Positions 8,673 through 16,577 of a stretch of DNA of 27,268 nt are shown here, in pieces. The notes beneath the pieces are model-generated. The model worked only from the letters and a program-made list of their open reading frames with translations, did no database searches and was not told the origin of the DNA. The stretch covers positions 1-27,268 of the forward strand of contig JAEWQC010000115.1 of assembly GCA_023399355.1 (NCBI GenBank). Reading direction: 5' to 3'. The translations under genes were made by a program, and so were the position numbers. How positions within the stretch are numbered: position 1 is the stretch's first letter; the number at the start of each line of letters is the position of its first letter. The DNA is from Bacillota bacterium. Lineage in GTDB: Bacteria; Bacillota; Clostridia; Acetivibrionales; DTU013.

Positions 8673-8957
8673 ATGAGTGAAAAATTGTTAAGAAACCCGG
8701 ATGTTGTTATGAGGGAGGAGGACGACGAAGCTTTGCTATATTGTGCCGAAGATGATGATTTGGGCGTGGGAAATGTATCATTCCTGAACAAGACCGGAAA
8801 GATTATTTGGCAGCTTTGCGACGGTAGTTGTTCCGGTGATGAAATTGTCGAAATTTTCTTCAGTAAATTCACAGATACTCCCAAAGATGAACTTAAGACG
8901 GATATTGAAACTTTCATCGACAGTCTCCTTAAAAAGAGGTGGCTTATCAATGTATAA
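8673..8957 (+). CDS. PqqD family protein (RiPP recognition element)
   Basis: 94 residues after GGAGGTGGAG. The protein has the PqqD fold pattern: an N-terminal strand region ('NPDVVMREEDDEALLY'), 'LNKTGKIIWQLCDG' (the typical 'N.tg..iW.l.dG' motif, about 38-51), then two helices ('DEIVEIFFSKF', 'LKTDIETFIDSLLKKRWL'). PqqD-like domains bind the leader of a precursor peptide and present it to maturation enzymes, and lasso B1 proteins belong to the same class. The YxxP-type leader of the precursor at 11203 is the probable ligand. The stop codon overlaps the start of the first radical SAM gene by 8 bp, so the two are coupled. Confidence 0.92.
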   Translation: MSEKLLRNPDVVMREEDDEALLYCAEDDDLGVGNVSFLNKTGKIIWQLCDGSCSGDEIVEIFFSKFTDTPKDELKTDIETFIDSLLKKRWLINV

Positions 8958-10068
8958 CTCCGGTGCCCAAAAGGAGAGAATTTTATCATCGCCTTTAGGA
9001 ATCGTTATCGCAGTCACAAGCCGATGTAATCTTTCATGTCCGTATTGTGGACAGAATGCGGATGCAAAAGCTGTTGATGCTTTGAATCTGCCGGTATTGA
9101 AAAGAATTTTTAAAGAATGCGAAGATGCAAATGTAATTAAAATTGATATAACCGGCGGAGAACCGTTTATCCGGCCGGATATATTTGATATTTTATCTTC
9201 AATCGGACCCAGGCAGCGGGTTATGCTTAAAACAAATGCCATGCTGCTGGACAGGGAGGCTGCCGGAAGACTGTCAATGTATAAAAATCTTGCCGGCGTG
9301 GGAGTGAGCGTCGATGGTGGCAGTGCGGATATTCATGAGCTTACCAGAGGGAAAGGTTCCTTTGAGAAGGTTTTGAAAGGCATTTCCTATCTGGTGGAAA
9401 ACAATATCAAGGTTGGCTTTATGGTAACTGTAAACAGGAACAATGCCAAAAAGCTTGAAGATATCGTTTTGTTGTGCAGAGAAACCGGAGCAAGCAACGT
9501 TTCGCTCAATCGCCCCTATTTTGTCGGAAGGGGAAGTAATGAAACATGTTTTCACTTTACGTCTCGGGAATTCGGTGATACAGCTCTAATGATACGAAGT
9601 CTGAAAAACAAATACGGCAAAATGATTGAAGACAATGAGTGGGCTTTTAGAGCTGAAATTGAGGATATGAAAAAGAAATTGGAGGAATCCGGCTATCAAA
9701 AGATGGAAGGATTAAGTTTTAAAGGCTGTAATCTAGGCACTTCGATTTTATTTATCAATAGCGACGGGGGTGTTTCACCCTGCAGCTTTATGCCGGAGCT
9801 TTCATGCGACAGTATTCTGTATAAATCCTTAATGGATATCTGGCGGAATTCTCAAGGGATCAATGATATGAGAAAGCAGTTTGATGCTTATAGTAAAAGC
9901 ACATCTTATGCAAAGCAATGCGGCAGGACCTGCAAATATGCGTCTATCTGCCCGCCTGGCTGCCGCGCAAACAGCTTATGCCTTTATGGGCATTTTGATG
10001 GAATTGATCCTTTTGTATGTATGGCGGATAAGTATTCAACTTTGCTTATTAAGGAGGGGTGTATATGA
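8950..10068 (+). CDS. Radical SAM/SPASM peptide maturase 1
   Basis: 372 residues from the ATG at 8950 (AGAGGTGG ribosome site; a longer frame from 8836 would lie inside the PqqD gene). The Fe-S/SAM motif CX3CX2C is C26-C30-C33 in 'TSRCNLSCPYCGQ', followed by 'DITGGEPFIRPD' (SAM-binding GGE motif). The C-terminal half carries a Cys-rich SPASM domain ('FKGCNLGTS', 'SPCSFMPELSC', 'CGRTCKYASICPPGCRANSLC', 'DPFVC') able to hold auxiliary clusters. Such enzymes form thioether, C-C or other crosslinks or epimerise residues in RiPPs. Placement between PqqD and the precursor makes a role on that peptide very likely. Which bond it forms cannot be predicted from sequence alone. Confidence 0.93.
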   Translation: MYNSGAQKERILSSPLGIVIAVTSRCNLSCPYCGQNADAKAVDALNLPVLKRIFKECEDANVIKIDITGGEPFIRPDIFDILSSIGPRQRVMLKTNAMLLDREAAGRLSMYKNLAGVGVSVDGGSADIHELTRGKGSFEKVLKGISYLVENNIKVGFMVTVNRNNAKKLEDIVLLCRETGASNVSLNRPYFVGRGSNETCFHFTSREFGDTALMIRSLKNKYGKMIEDNEWAFRAEIEDMKKKLEESGYQKMEGLSFKGCNLGTSILFINSDGGVSPCSFMPELSCDSILYKSLMDIWRNSQGINDMRKQFDAYSKSTSYAKQCGRTCKYASICPPGCRANSLCLYGHFDGIDPFVCMADKYSTLLIKEGCI

Positions 10069-11147
10069 CCTCATATGCTGGAAAGGATGTTCATGCATTA
10101 ACTTCTGTTTATGTTTACCTCACATGGAGATGCAATCTGAGATGCATACATTGCTGGGTTGAAGGCGGAGAGCATGAAACAAGCGAGGAAGTCAATACGG
10201 AATTGATTACTTCCTTATTGGATCAGGCTGTGGATTTAGGCCTGAAAAATATTAAGTTTACCGGCGGTGAACCAACGCTTTGCTGGGACAAAATTGTCAG
10301 CATTGTAAATCACACAAAGAACAAGGGCCTTGCTTATTCTATTGAATCGAACGGACTTTTACTGGACGAACATAAAATTATGTTTGCAAAAGAGAACAAC
10401 ATAACAGTTTCTGTAAGTCTCAACGGCAGAAATGCTCAAATTAATGATAAGTTTACAAGAATACCCGGGTCATTTGATACAGCGATTAAAGCAATAGGTA
10501 AAATGACAGAACTGGGATATAAACCGGCAACCCTTGTTGCCAGTGTCTATAAGGGCAATATAAGCGAACTGGCGGAAGATATCCTGTTTTATGACATATT
10601 GGGAATTGAAACCATCAAAATCAACCCGATAATAAGCATAGGCCGTGGCGCCGCATTGGACAGGGAAAATGCACTATTGGATATTGAGGATCATTTTGAA
10701 CTGGCTAAACTGATCAAATCTCTTCAAAAAATTGTTAAAAGTAATATTTTTTTGCATGAGCCATTCTGCCTTCGTTCTTACAATAGCATAAAGGTGAATG
10801 GAGCGGGAAGATGCGGCATTAAACAGCTTTTAAGCATACTACCCGATGGTAATATCTCACTATGCGGGTATGGAGGGGTAGATCCGCGTGTTATTCTGGG
10901 TAAATGGAACCCCGATTCACATTTGCAGGACGTCTGGTCAGACCATCCCGTACTATCCGAACTTCGCAGAATTGATGGCAGCAATCTCAAGGGGGCTTGT
11001 GAGAAATGTTTGCATAAAGAGATATGCCAGGGTGATTGCAAAATATTAACATTCAAAGAATTTGGCTGCTGGGATATGCCATTGCCATTGTGCCATAAAA
11101 TGGAGAATAATGGAGTATTCCCAAAATCCAGGGTTATGGTGTGCTAG
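10065..11147 (+). CDS. Radical SAM/SPASM peptide maturase 2
   Basis: 360 residues from the ATG at 10065, 7 bases after AAGGAGG and overlapping the stop of the preceding gene (ATGA). A GTG at 10059 is only 1-2 bases from the ribosome site and is rejected. CX3CX2C is C23-C27-C30 in 'LTWRCNLRCIHCW', with 'FTGGEPTLCWD' as the GGE motif. The C-terminal SPASM-like region has 'GRCGIKQLLSILPDGNISLCGYGG', 'CEKCLHKEICQGDC', 'FGCWDMPLPLC'. It differs clearly from the first maturase in sequence, so the two probably carry out different or sequential steps rather than being recent duplicates. It is co-transcribed with PqqD, maturase 1 and the precursor. Confidence 0.93.
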   Translation: MTSYAGKDVHALTSVYVYLTWRCNLRCIHCWVEGGEHETSEEVNTELITSLLDQAVDLGLKNIKFTGGEPTLCWDKIVSIVNHTKNKGLAYSIESNGLLLDEHKIMFAKENNITVSVSLNGRNAQINDKFTRIPGSFDTAIKAIGKMTELGYKPATLVASVYKGNISELAEDILFYDILGIETIKINPIISIGRGAALDRENALLDIEDHFELAKLIKSLQKIVKSNIFLHEPFCLRSYNSIKVNGAGRCGIKQLLSILPDGNISLCGYGGVDPRVILGKWNPDSHLQDVWSDHPVLSELRRIDGSNLKGACEKCLHKEICQGDCKILTFKEFGCWDMPLPLCHKMENNGVFPKSRVMVC

Positions 11148-11202
11148 AGTAATGCTTTGCCGGATTTCATTATCTGATAAAATTTGAAAGGAGATTGATA
11201 GT

Positions 11203-11340
11203 ATGGTGAACAATATATTAGACAACATTACTTCGTATGAAAAGCCCGAGATGATTGAAATAGGCAATTTGGAAGCATTTGCTCAGGGGGCCTGCAGCTC
11301 CGGCAGCTGTGGGTGCTATTGCAGCTCCGGTTCAAAATAA
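11203..11340 (+). CDS. Cys-rich RiPP precursor peptide
   Basis: 45 residues, well placed after GAAAGGAG. The leader holds Y12, P15, M17 and G21 in 'YEKPEMIEIG', the spacing of the YxxPxLxxxG motif that lasso leaders use to bind PqqD-like B1 proteins. The core is the Ser/Gly/Cys segment 'ACSSGSCGCYCSSGSK' with Cys at 31, 36, 38 and 40. The block CSSGS occurs twice, and its DNA is repeated (TGCAGCTCCGG at 11293 and 11320). Four Cys and abundant Ser/Gly fit radical SAM thioether (sactipeptide/ranthipeptide) chemistry, but this is inference. 'EAFA' before QG is a possible AxA signal-peptidase site. It sits between maturase 2 and the exporters. Confidence 0.85.
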   Translation: MVNNILDNITSYEKPEMIEIGNLEAFAQGACSSGSCGCYCSSGSK

Positions 11341-11392
11341 CAGCAATAAAGTGTGACAGTAACAAGTACCGACTACCTTACATAGTTAATTT

Positions 11393-11410
11393 GTTTATAT
11401 TTAAACGTTT
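11393..11410 (+). terminator. Weak hairpin after the precursor gene
   Basis: GTTTA-TATT-TAAAC (11393-11406) is followed by GTTTTCTTT. The 5-bp AT-rich stem is too weak for full termination. It may cause partial read-through, giving more precursor than transporter mRNA, as is common for RiPP operons. Confidence 0.25.
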
Positions 11411-11474
11411 TCTTTAGCAGTCATTAAACAGGAATGAAATCCGGCATTCTTATTTTACGACCCAAAGGTGGAAC

Positions 11475-13265
11475 ATGATTAAAAGATTATTAAATAATAT
11501 TATGATGGTGCGGCGTTTGTTTCCCAATCTGGCAAGGCAAATGCTAATAACTTGCGTAATAATTGCAGGCGGCATATTGATTACAATTTGTACCGCAATC
11601 TTTTTACGCCAGAGTACGGACAGAATAGAAAACGCAAGTGCATTTTCTGATGTCAGCCATATTCTGATTACTTTTGCCTTGTTAACGATTTTTAGCGGTT
11701 TATTGAAATTCATTCAGGATTATGTTCCGAATAAGTTCATATTGATTGAAAGCGTCAATCTAAAACGGAATATTGTTGCCCATTTTACTGATGTGGAGCT
11801 TGGTGCATTGAACAACAATAAATCCGGTGATTTGATTACTCGTGTTAATAATGATATCGGTGTGGTAGCCGGTTTTCTTGGGTATGACGGAATTAACAGC
11901 CTGGCGTGGGTGGTGGCATCCATGTGCAGTATAGTCTTTGTTTTCACACTTTCGTGGAAATTAGCCTTGCTTGGATTTATATTAACACCAATTTTAGCTG
12001 TTGCTATGAGAAAAATCGGTGAAAGGATTTCCACATTCTCAAAGAAGTCCCAGGAAACGATATCCGATGCGAATTCCTTCCTGCTTCAAGCGATAGAAGG
12101 CAACCAGGAGATTAAGACCTTCAACATTCAAAGCACGATTTTTCAAGAGTTTCATACTTTAAGTGAAACCTTGAAAAAGAGTTCGGTCATATCCGGTAAG
12201 TGGGCTAATATTATGATCTTGATCGGAAGTGCAGGATCAATAGTGTCATTGAGCGTAACATTTCTTTTCGGGTGCTATCTTGTGTACAGCAGGGAAATGT
12301 CTATCGGAGCCTGGTTAAGTTATTATTTTTTACTCGAGTACACCAATAGTATATTCAGTTATCTTCCGTTACTTGTCTCAGGGTATGAAAATGCGGCTGT
12401 GTCAATAGAACGTTTGGTAAAATTATTGGATTTTCCAGTGGAAGAAAGCAGCAGAGGAAGCAGCCGCAATGAGGCAGACATTGATGACAACCCGGTACTC
12501 CTTGAGTTCAAAGACGTTACTTTCATTTATCCATCGGAAAATGGAGACGGCATCAAAGTTCTGGATGGTACTTCATTTAAAATCAGTAAAGGGGATAAGG
12601 TCTGCATTGTTGGCGCTAACGGGTGTGGAAAAAGCACCATATTAAATATCCTGCTAAGATTCTATAACCATACGGCAGGCGAGGTTTTCTACAAAGGCAG
12701 GCACATAGAAGAAATTCATCCGGAAGTATTGCGGAGAGAAATTGCACTGGCGGATCAATCCTCATACCTGTTTCCATATAGTATTGCAAAGAATATAAGT
12801 TTTGGCTCCGACATGGAAGAGGCTCCATATGATGAAAACTTCCAAAACGATATTGCCGAATCTATTCGAAAAGTAGCAGGAATGGCTTGTGTAGACACTT
12901 TTTTAATGGATATGAAAGAAGGGTACCGCACTTTAGTCAATGAAAAAGGAAGCAGTCTCTCCGGTGGCCAGAAACAAATGATCAGTATTGCACGCGCACT
13001 GCTGAAGGACGCTTTAATTCTCTGCATGGATGAAGCGACATCGTCAATTGATGGCAGAACGGAAGAAAAGATTATTAAGAACATATTATCGCTCAAAGAC
13101 CAAACTTGCATTTTTGTCGCACATCGCCTTTCAGCTTACAGGGATATGGACAGGATATTTGTAATCGATCACGGTAAAGTGGCGGAAGAAGGCAGCTACG
13201 AGTATTTAATGGAGAAACGGGGGTTGTATTATCAAATGTTCATAAGGCAAGAATGCTCTACTTAG
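11475..13265 (+). CDS. ABC transporter, fused permease and ATPase (exporter half 1)
   Basis: 596 residues. The N-terminal half (about 20-310) is a six-helix ABC exporter membrane domain, and the C-terminal half an ATPase: Walker A 'GANGCGKST' (380-388), intact signature 'LSGGQ' (495-499), Walker B ending D519-E520, and H-loop His550 in 'FVAHRLS'. There is no N-terminal C39 peptidase domain, so it does not cleave leaders itself. The start follows AAAGGTGG closely. It stands 16 bp before a second exporter half. Together they probably form a heterodimer that exports the modified peptide, or confers immunity by pumping it out. Confidence 0.92.
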   Translation: MIKRLLNNIMMVRRLFPNLARQMLITCVIIAGGILITICTAIFLRQSTDRIENASAFSDVSHILITFALLTIFSGLLKFIQDYVPNKFILIESVNLKRNIVAHFTDVELGALNNNKSGDLITRVNNDIGVVAGFLGYDGINSLAWVVASMCSIVFVFTLSWKLALLGFILTPILAVAMRKIGERISTFSKKSQETISDANSFLLQAIEGNQEIKTFNIQSTIFQEFHTLSETLKKSSVISGKWANIMILIGSAGSIVSLSVTFLFGCYLVYSREMSIGAWLSYYFLLEYTNSIFSYLPLLVSGYENAAVSIERLVKLLDFPVEESSRGSSRNEADIDDNPVLLEFKDVTFIYPSENGDGIKVLDGTSFKISKGDKVCIVGANGCGKSTILNILLRFYNHTAGEVFYKGRHIEEIHPEVLRREIALADQSSYLFPYSIAKNISFGSDMEEAPYDENFQNDIAESIRKVAGMACVDTFLMDMKEGYRTLVNEKGSSLSGGQKQMISIARALLKDALILCMDEATSSIDGRTEEKIIKNILSLKDQTCIFVAHRLSAYRDMDRIFVIDHGKVAEEGSYEYLMEKRGLYYQMFIRQECST

Positions 13266-13281
13266 GAGATGAAATACTTCC

Positions 13282-15066
13282 ATGAATATGAAAAAGTATG
13301 TTAATGGGAATTCAAATACGATCAAGGCAATTGTCTGGCTGCTGACTTATGTAAAATCCAGTTGGAAGTCATATATTACCGCTGTTTTGTTCACTTCATT
13401 CCAAAACCTGATATTTGGTTATATAGTTGCAAAATATATCAAGGATGTATTTGACATTACTTTATCGAAAAAAACAGGTAGCATCGGACTTCCTATGGTT
13501 CTATTCGTTTCTATACTTGTCGGGTCAAGTGCTCTGTATTTTGTTGGCCGGATGTTAATGCTCCGTGCTGTTAATAATATTTCCCATAAAATTCGCTGTT
13601 CTCTTTTTGAACATCTTGAAAAGTTACCGTCAAGCTTTTATGATAAATATCACAGTGGTGAAATTTCATCCTACCTCCTGAATGATCTTCAACAAATGAA
13701 TTCCTTATACAGCAATAATATTGTCAATATAATATCGCAGTTGGCTACGATTATTGGCAGCTTTGCAATTGTATTCTCCTGGGAATGGAGATTGGGTATT
13801 GTGTATGCCGCATTTGCAGGATCATCCTTTATCTTTAGCGGAAATCTTCTGAAGAAGGTTAAAACATATACGCAAAACAGCCTGTCCTCCATAGCCGACT
13901 TAAACCGGAAGCTGATCGATATTTTGGCTGGAATGAGAGAACTTAGAATATTCAGCTTAAAAAAGATATTGATTGCCAGGTTTGATAAAGCCAATTCAGA
14001 TTATAAAATGTGGCGTACGAAAGAAATTGAAGTGAATGCCTGGCTCAAAGGCATGAATATGCTGTATCTGACCGCGAGCTTTATAGGGATAATCACTATT
14101 GGGTTTGTTCTGGCAGGCATGGGTATAACGACTGTCGGCACAGTGATTGGTTCTGCTATGTTCATACAGGGCTATATCTGGATGTACAGGGCGATCATTA
14201 CCGAAATCTCCGGCTTAATATCAAGTATGGCAGCCGGTGAACGGTTAATGAAACTTGTGTGCCAACCTTTGGAAACCGAAGAGAAACAATCCTATGACAA
14301 TGTTCATATAATGCGGGGGAAAAGCTGTCATTCCAATAAGTCGGTTCTTCTGGATGTAAATAATTTAAGCTTCGGTTATAACAAGGAATCAATCGTTTTG
14401 GACGATATTGCTCTAAAAATTGATAGCGGAATGGTTCTTGGCATAGCAGGTGCAAACGGAGCAGGGAAAAGCACGCTCATGAAGATCATTGCCGGGCTAT
14501 ATGTGCCCAACTCCGGAGAGATGTGCCTCAATGGGTCCGATTACCATAGCGTTTCAATTGATCAGTGGAGAAAAAGCATTTCCTATCTTCCTCAAAAATC
14601 ATTCCTGTTCATGGGAACGATATACGATAATATATCCATGGTCAAACCCACGGCAACTTATGAAGAGGTTATAAAAGCCGCAAAAGCCGCTTTTGCAGAT
14701 GATTTTATAAGGAGTTTGCCCGAAGGTTACAATACGGTTGCAGGGGGTGGAGGTAAATTGTTCTCGACAGGTGAACGTCAGAAAATTGCAATTGCACGTG
14801 CTTTTTTGAAGGATTCACCGTTATTGCTTCTTGACGAGCCTACCGCATCACTGGATACCCAGTCGGAATTTCTGATAGAGACGGCATTAAAAAACCTGAT
14901 GGCAGGGAGGACTACGCTCGTAGCAGCCCATAGGCTGCCGACAATGAATATTGCGGACAAGGTTATTGTTCTGAATGACGGGAAAATCGCAGAAACCGGT
15001 TCACCTGCGGATTTGCTGGGAATGGACAGCTTATACGGCCAACTTTATAAAAGTCAGGTGGTATAA
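13282..15066 (+). CDS. ABC transporter, fused permease and ATPase (exporter half 2, degenerate signature)
   Basis: 594 residues with the same exporter architecture: membrane domain about 20-320, Walker A 'GANGAGKST' (390-398), Walker B 'LLLLDEPTASLD' with E519, H-loop His550 ('AAHRLPT'). The signature is 'FSTGE' (494-498) instead of LSGGQ. With the intact signature in the neighbouring half this suggests an asymmetric heterodimer with one weakened ATP site, a known arrangement for heterodimeric exporters. The Walker B glutamate is kept in both halves. An in-frame ATG at 13288 is an alternative start. The gene is separated by only 6 bp from the peptidase-like gene downstream. Confidence 0.92.
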   Translation: MNMKKYVNGNSNTIKAIVWLLTYVKSSWKSYITAVLFTSFQNLIFGYIVAKYIKDVFDITLSKKTGSIGLPMVLFVSILVGSSALYFVGRMLMLRAVNNISHKIRCSLFEHLEKLPSSFYDKYHSGEISSYLLNDLQQMNSLYSNNIVNIISQLATIIGSFAIVFSWEWRLGIVYAAFAGSSFIFSGNLLKKVKTYTQNSLSSIADLNRKLIDILAGMRELRIFSLKKILIARFDKANSDYKMWRTKEIEVNAWLKGMNMLYLTASFIGIITIGFVLAGMGITTVGTVIGSAMFIQGYIWMYRAIITEISGLISSMAAGERLMKLVCQPLETEEKQSYDNVHIMRGKSCHSNKSVLLDVNNLSFGYNKESIVLDDIALKIDSGMVLGIAGANGAGKSTLMKIIAGLYVPNSGEMCLNGSDYHSVSIDQWRKSISYLPQKSFLFMGTIYDNISMVKPTATYEEVIKAAKAAFADDFIRSLPEGYNTVAGGGGKLFSTGERQKIAIARAFLKDSPLLLLDEPTASLDTQSEFLIETALKNLMAGRTTLVAAHRLPTMNIADKVIVLNDGKIAETGSPADLLGMDSLYGQLYKSQVV

Positions 15067-15072
15067 AAATAT

Positions 15073-15579
15073 ATGGAACATGACAGATTATTCTATTTGA
15101 AAAAAATGCAGATTGCAGCAAAAAGCCTTTTGGAAAATGGCAGGAGCGTAAACATTCAGGTGGTTACAGGAAGTATGAAACCCACGATTATGCCGGAGCA
15201 ATTTGTAAAAACCATACCAAAAGAAAAATGCAGGATAAAAGCAGGAGACATTATCCTGATGTCACAATTCTATGAAGGCTCCTTGATCATTCACAGGTGT
15301 TTGCTTGTTATCCGCTGGAATGAAAAGAAGTATTACATCACAAAAGGGGACGCTTGTCTTATTATTGATAGAATTGTTCCGGAAAACAGGGTGCTTGGTA
15401 AAGTTGAACTGATAGAACCGGTTTTACTGAGGCTTTGGTTTCAATATGGCCAATATTTGATATTGCCTTTTTCTTTTGCATATCGCTTTCTCTATGGAAT
15501 ATGGCAGAAATACGGTTTAAAAATATACAAGGCATGCTGCAGGCTAAAATTCAGGAGGGAAAAAAACAATGCTGCTTGA
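15073..15579 (+). CDS. S26 family (signal-peptidase-like) protease, Ser/His type
   Basis: 168 residues. The S26 boxes are recognisable: Ser34 in 'TGSMKPTI' (box B), 'KAGDIIL' (box C), 'IIHRCLL' with His74 (box D) and 'KGDA' (box E, about 92). Bacterial type I signal peptidases have Lys in box D. His is typical of the SipW/ER-type branch. The usual N-terminal membrane anchor is missing, but a hydrophobic stretch near the C-terminus (about 108-145) may attach it to the membrane. Such S24/S26-like proteins recur in PqqD-containing RiPP clusters. It may remove the precursor leader (inference). It overlaps the next gene by 11 bp. Confidence 0.75.
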   Translation: MEHDRLFYLKKMQIAAKSLLENGRSVNIQVVTGSMKPTIMPEQFVKTIPKEKCRIKAGDIILMSQFYEGSLIIHRCLLVIRWNEKKYYITKGDACLIIDRIVPENRVLGKVELIEPVLLRLWFQYGQYLILPFSFAYRFLYGIWQKYGLKIYKACCRLKFRREKNNAA

Positions 15580-16486
15580 TTTATATGATATTGTTCTGAA
15601 AATAATTGATACGGATGGACTGTTGGACACATGCGATGTATTTATCCGGCCGTTTGTAAAGGATACATCCGATGCGCTTTTGTGGACGGTTAATCTATAT
15701 GATATAAATAAACTGATAAAAAAAGGAGCTTCGGCGAGTGAAATTCCCAATACCTGGCTGGCTGAGAATCTGCCGGGGTATGTTAACCGCCACTATACAA
15801 AGGTATGTCGTGAAGATAAAAAACAAATGAAATATATATCAGGTGATATAATCATCAGTATTCAAGATATGGTGCCGGGTGCAGCTGTGCTGATTATCCT
15901 TCCAAATGAAAGAAGGATATTTTGTTTTACAGATAAAGAAGTAATTCATGGTTTCAACCTGTTTTTTTATAAATTTCTTTACTATGCGGCCATGCAAAAT
16001 ACCGATGTAAATAGTATTATGCTCCATGGCGCTGCTTTGGATGTCTGCGGTTCAGGGGTAGTACTTCTGGGTGATTCCGGCGCGGGGAAAACTACGGCAT
16101 GTGATTTTGCGCTTCAAAACGGGTATGAAATACTAACAGACGAATCCCCCATCATTATGAAGGACGGAAAGACTTTTTGGGTCGGAGGCTCTCCCTGGAG
16201 CGGGAGCGAGAAAATGCACATAGGTATGTATAAAAAAATTCCCCTAACCGCGTTTTTTTGCTTAAGCAAGAGTTTAAACGATACTTCCTGCCTTATCCAG
16301 GATAAAAATATCAGGATAGAACACTTAAACAGGCAAGTGGCAAGTTACGATATTTTAAACAAAAATTTGGCTCTTCGGAATGCATCAGGTATATTCCGGC
16401 TTTCCTCCGAAGTTCCCATGCATTTGCTTGAATTCACCAAGAGCCCGAGGTTCCTTGATACGCTATCGAATGCTTTAATTTCATAG
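15569..16486 (+). CDS. HPr kinase-like protein (probable peptide kinase)
   Basis: 305 residues after AGGAGGG. The N-terminal half is unassigned. The C-terminal half resembles the HPr kinase/phosphorylase catalytic domain: 'MLHGAALDV' (His153), P-loop 'GDSGAGKTT' (168-176) and 'ILTDESPII' (Asp191), as in the HprK-like proteins of RiPP clusters. It is not the genuine carbon-regulation HprK: the fused N-terminal domain differs and the gene sits in a peptide operon. In paeninodin-type lasso clusters the equivalent kinase phosphorylates the C-terminal Ser of the precursor. The precursor here ends in SSGSK, giving candidate acceptor Ser residues (inference). It is the last gene of the plus-strand operon. 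Confidence 0.8.
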   Translation: MLLDLYDIVLKIIDTDGLLDTCDVFIRPFVKDTSDALLWTVNLYDINKLIKKGASASEIPNTWLAENLPGYVNRHYTKVCREDKKQMKYISGDIIISIQDMVPGAAVLIILPNERRIFCFTDKEVIHGFNLFFYKFLYYAAMQNTDVNSIMLHGAALDVCGSGVVLLGDSGAGKTTACDFALQNGYEILTDESPIIMKDGKTFWVGGSPWSGSEKMHIGMYKKIPLTAFFCLSKSLNDTSCLIQDKNIRIEHLNRQVASYDILNKNLALRNASGIFRLSSEVPMHLLEFTKSPRFLDTLSNALIS

Positions 16487-16577
16487 TATAAGGCATATTC
16501 ACATCGGACAACTCCATGCTTTCCAGGGTATACCAAATATTGATGTTCAAGTGACAGATGCCTTAACTTGGTATTAC

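Noticed and set aside
8836..8949. Upstream extension of radical SAM maturase 1
   Set aside because: It overlaps the PqqD gene in another frame and has no ribosome site. The ATG at 8950 has one and gives the expected short N-terminus.
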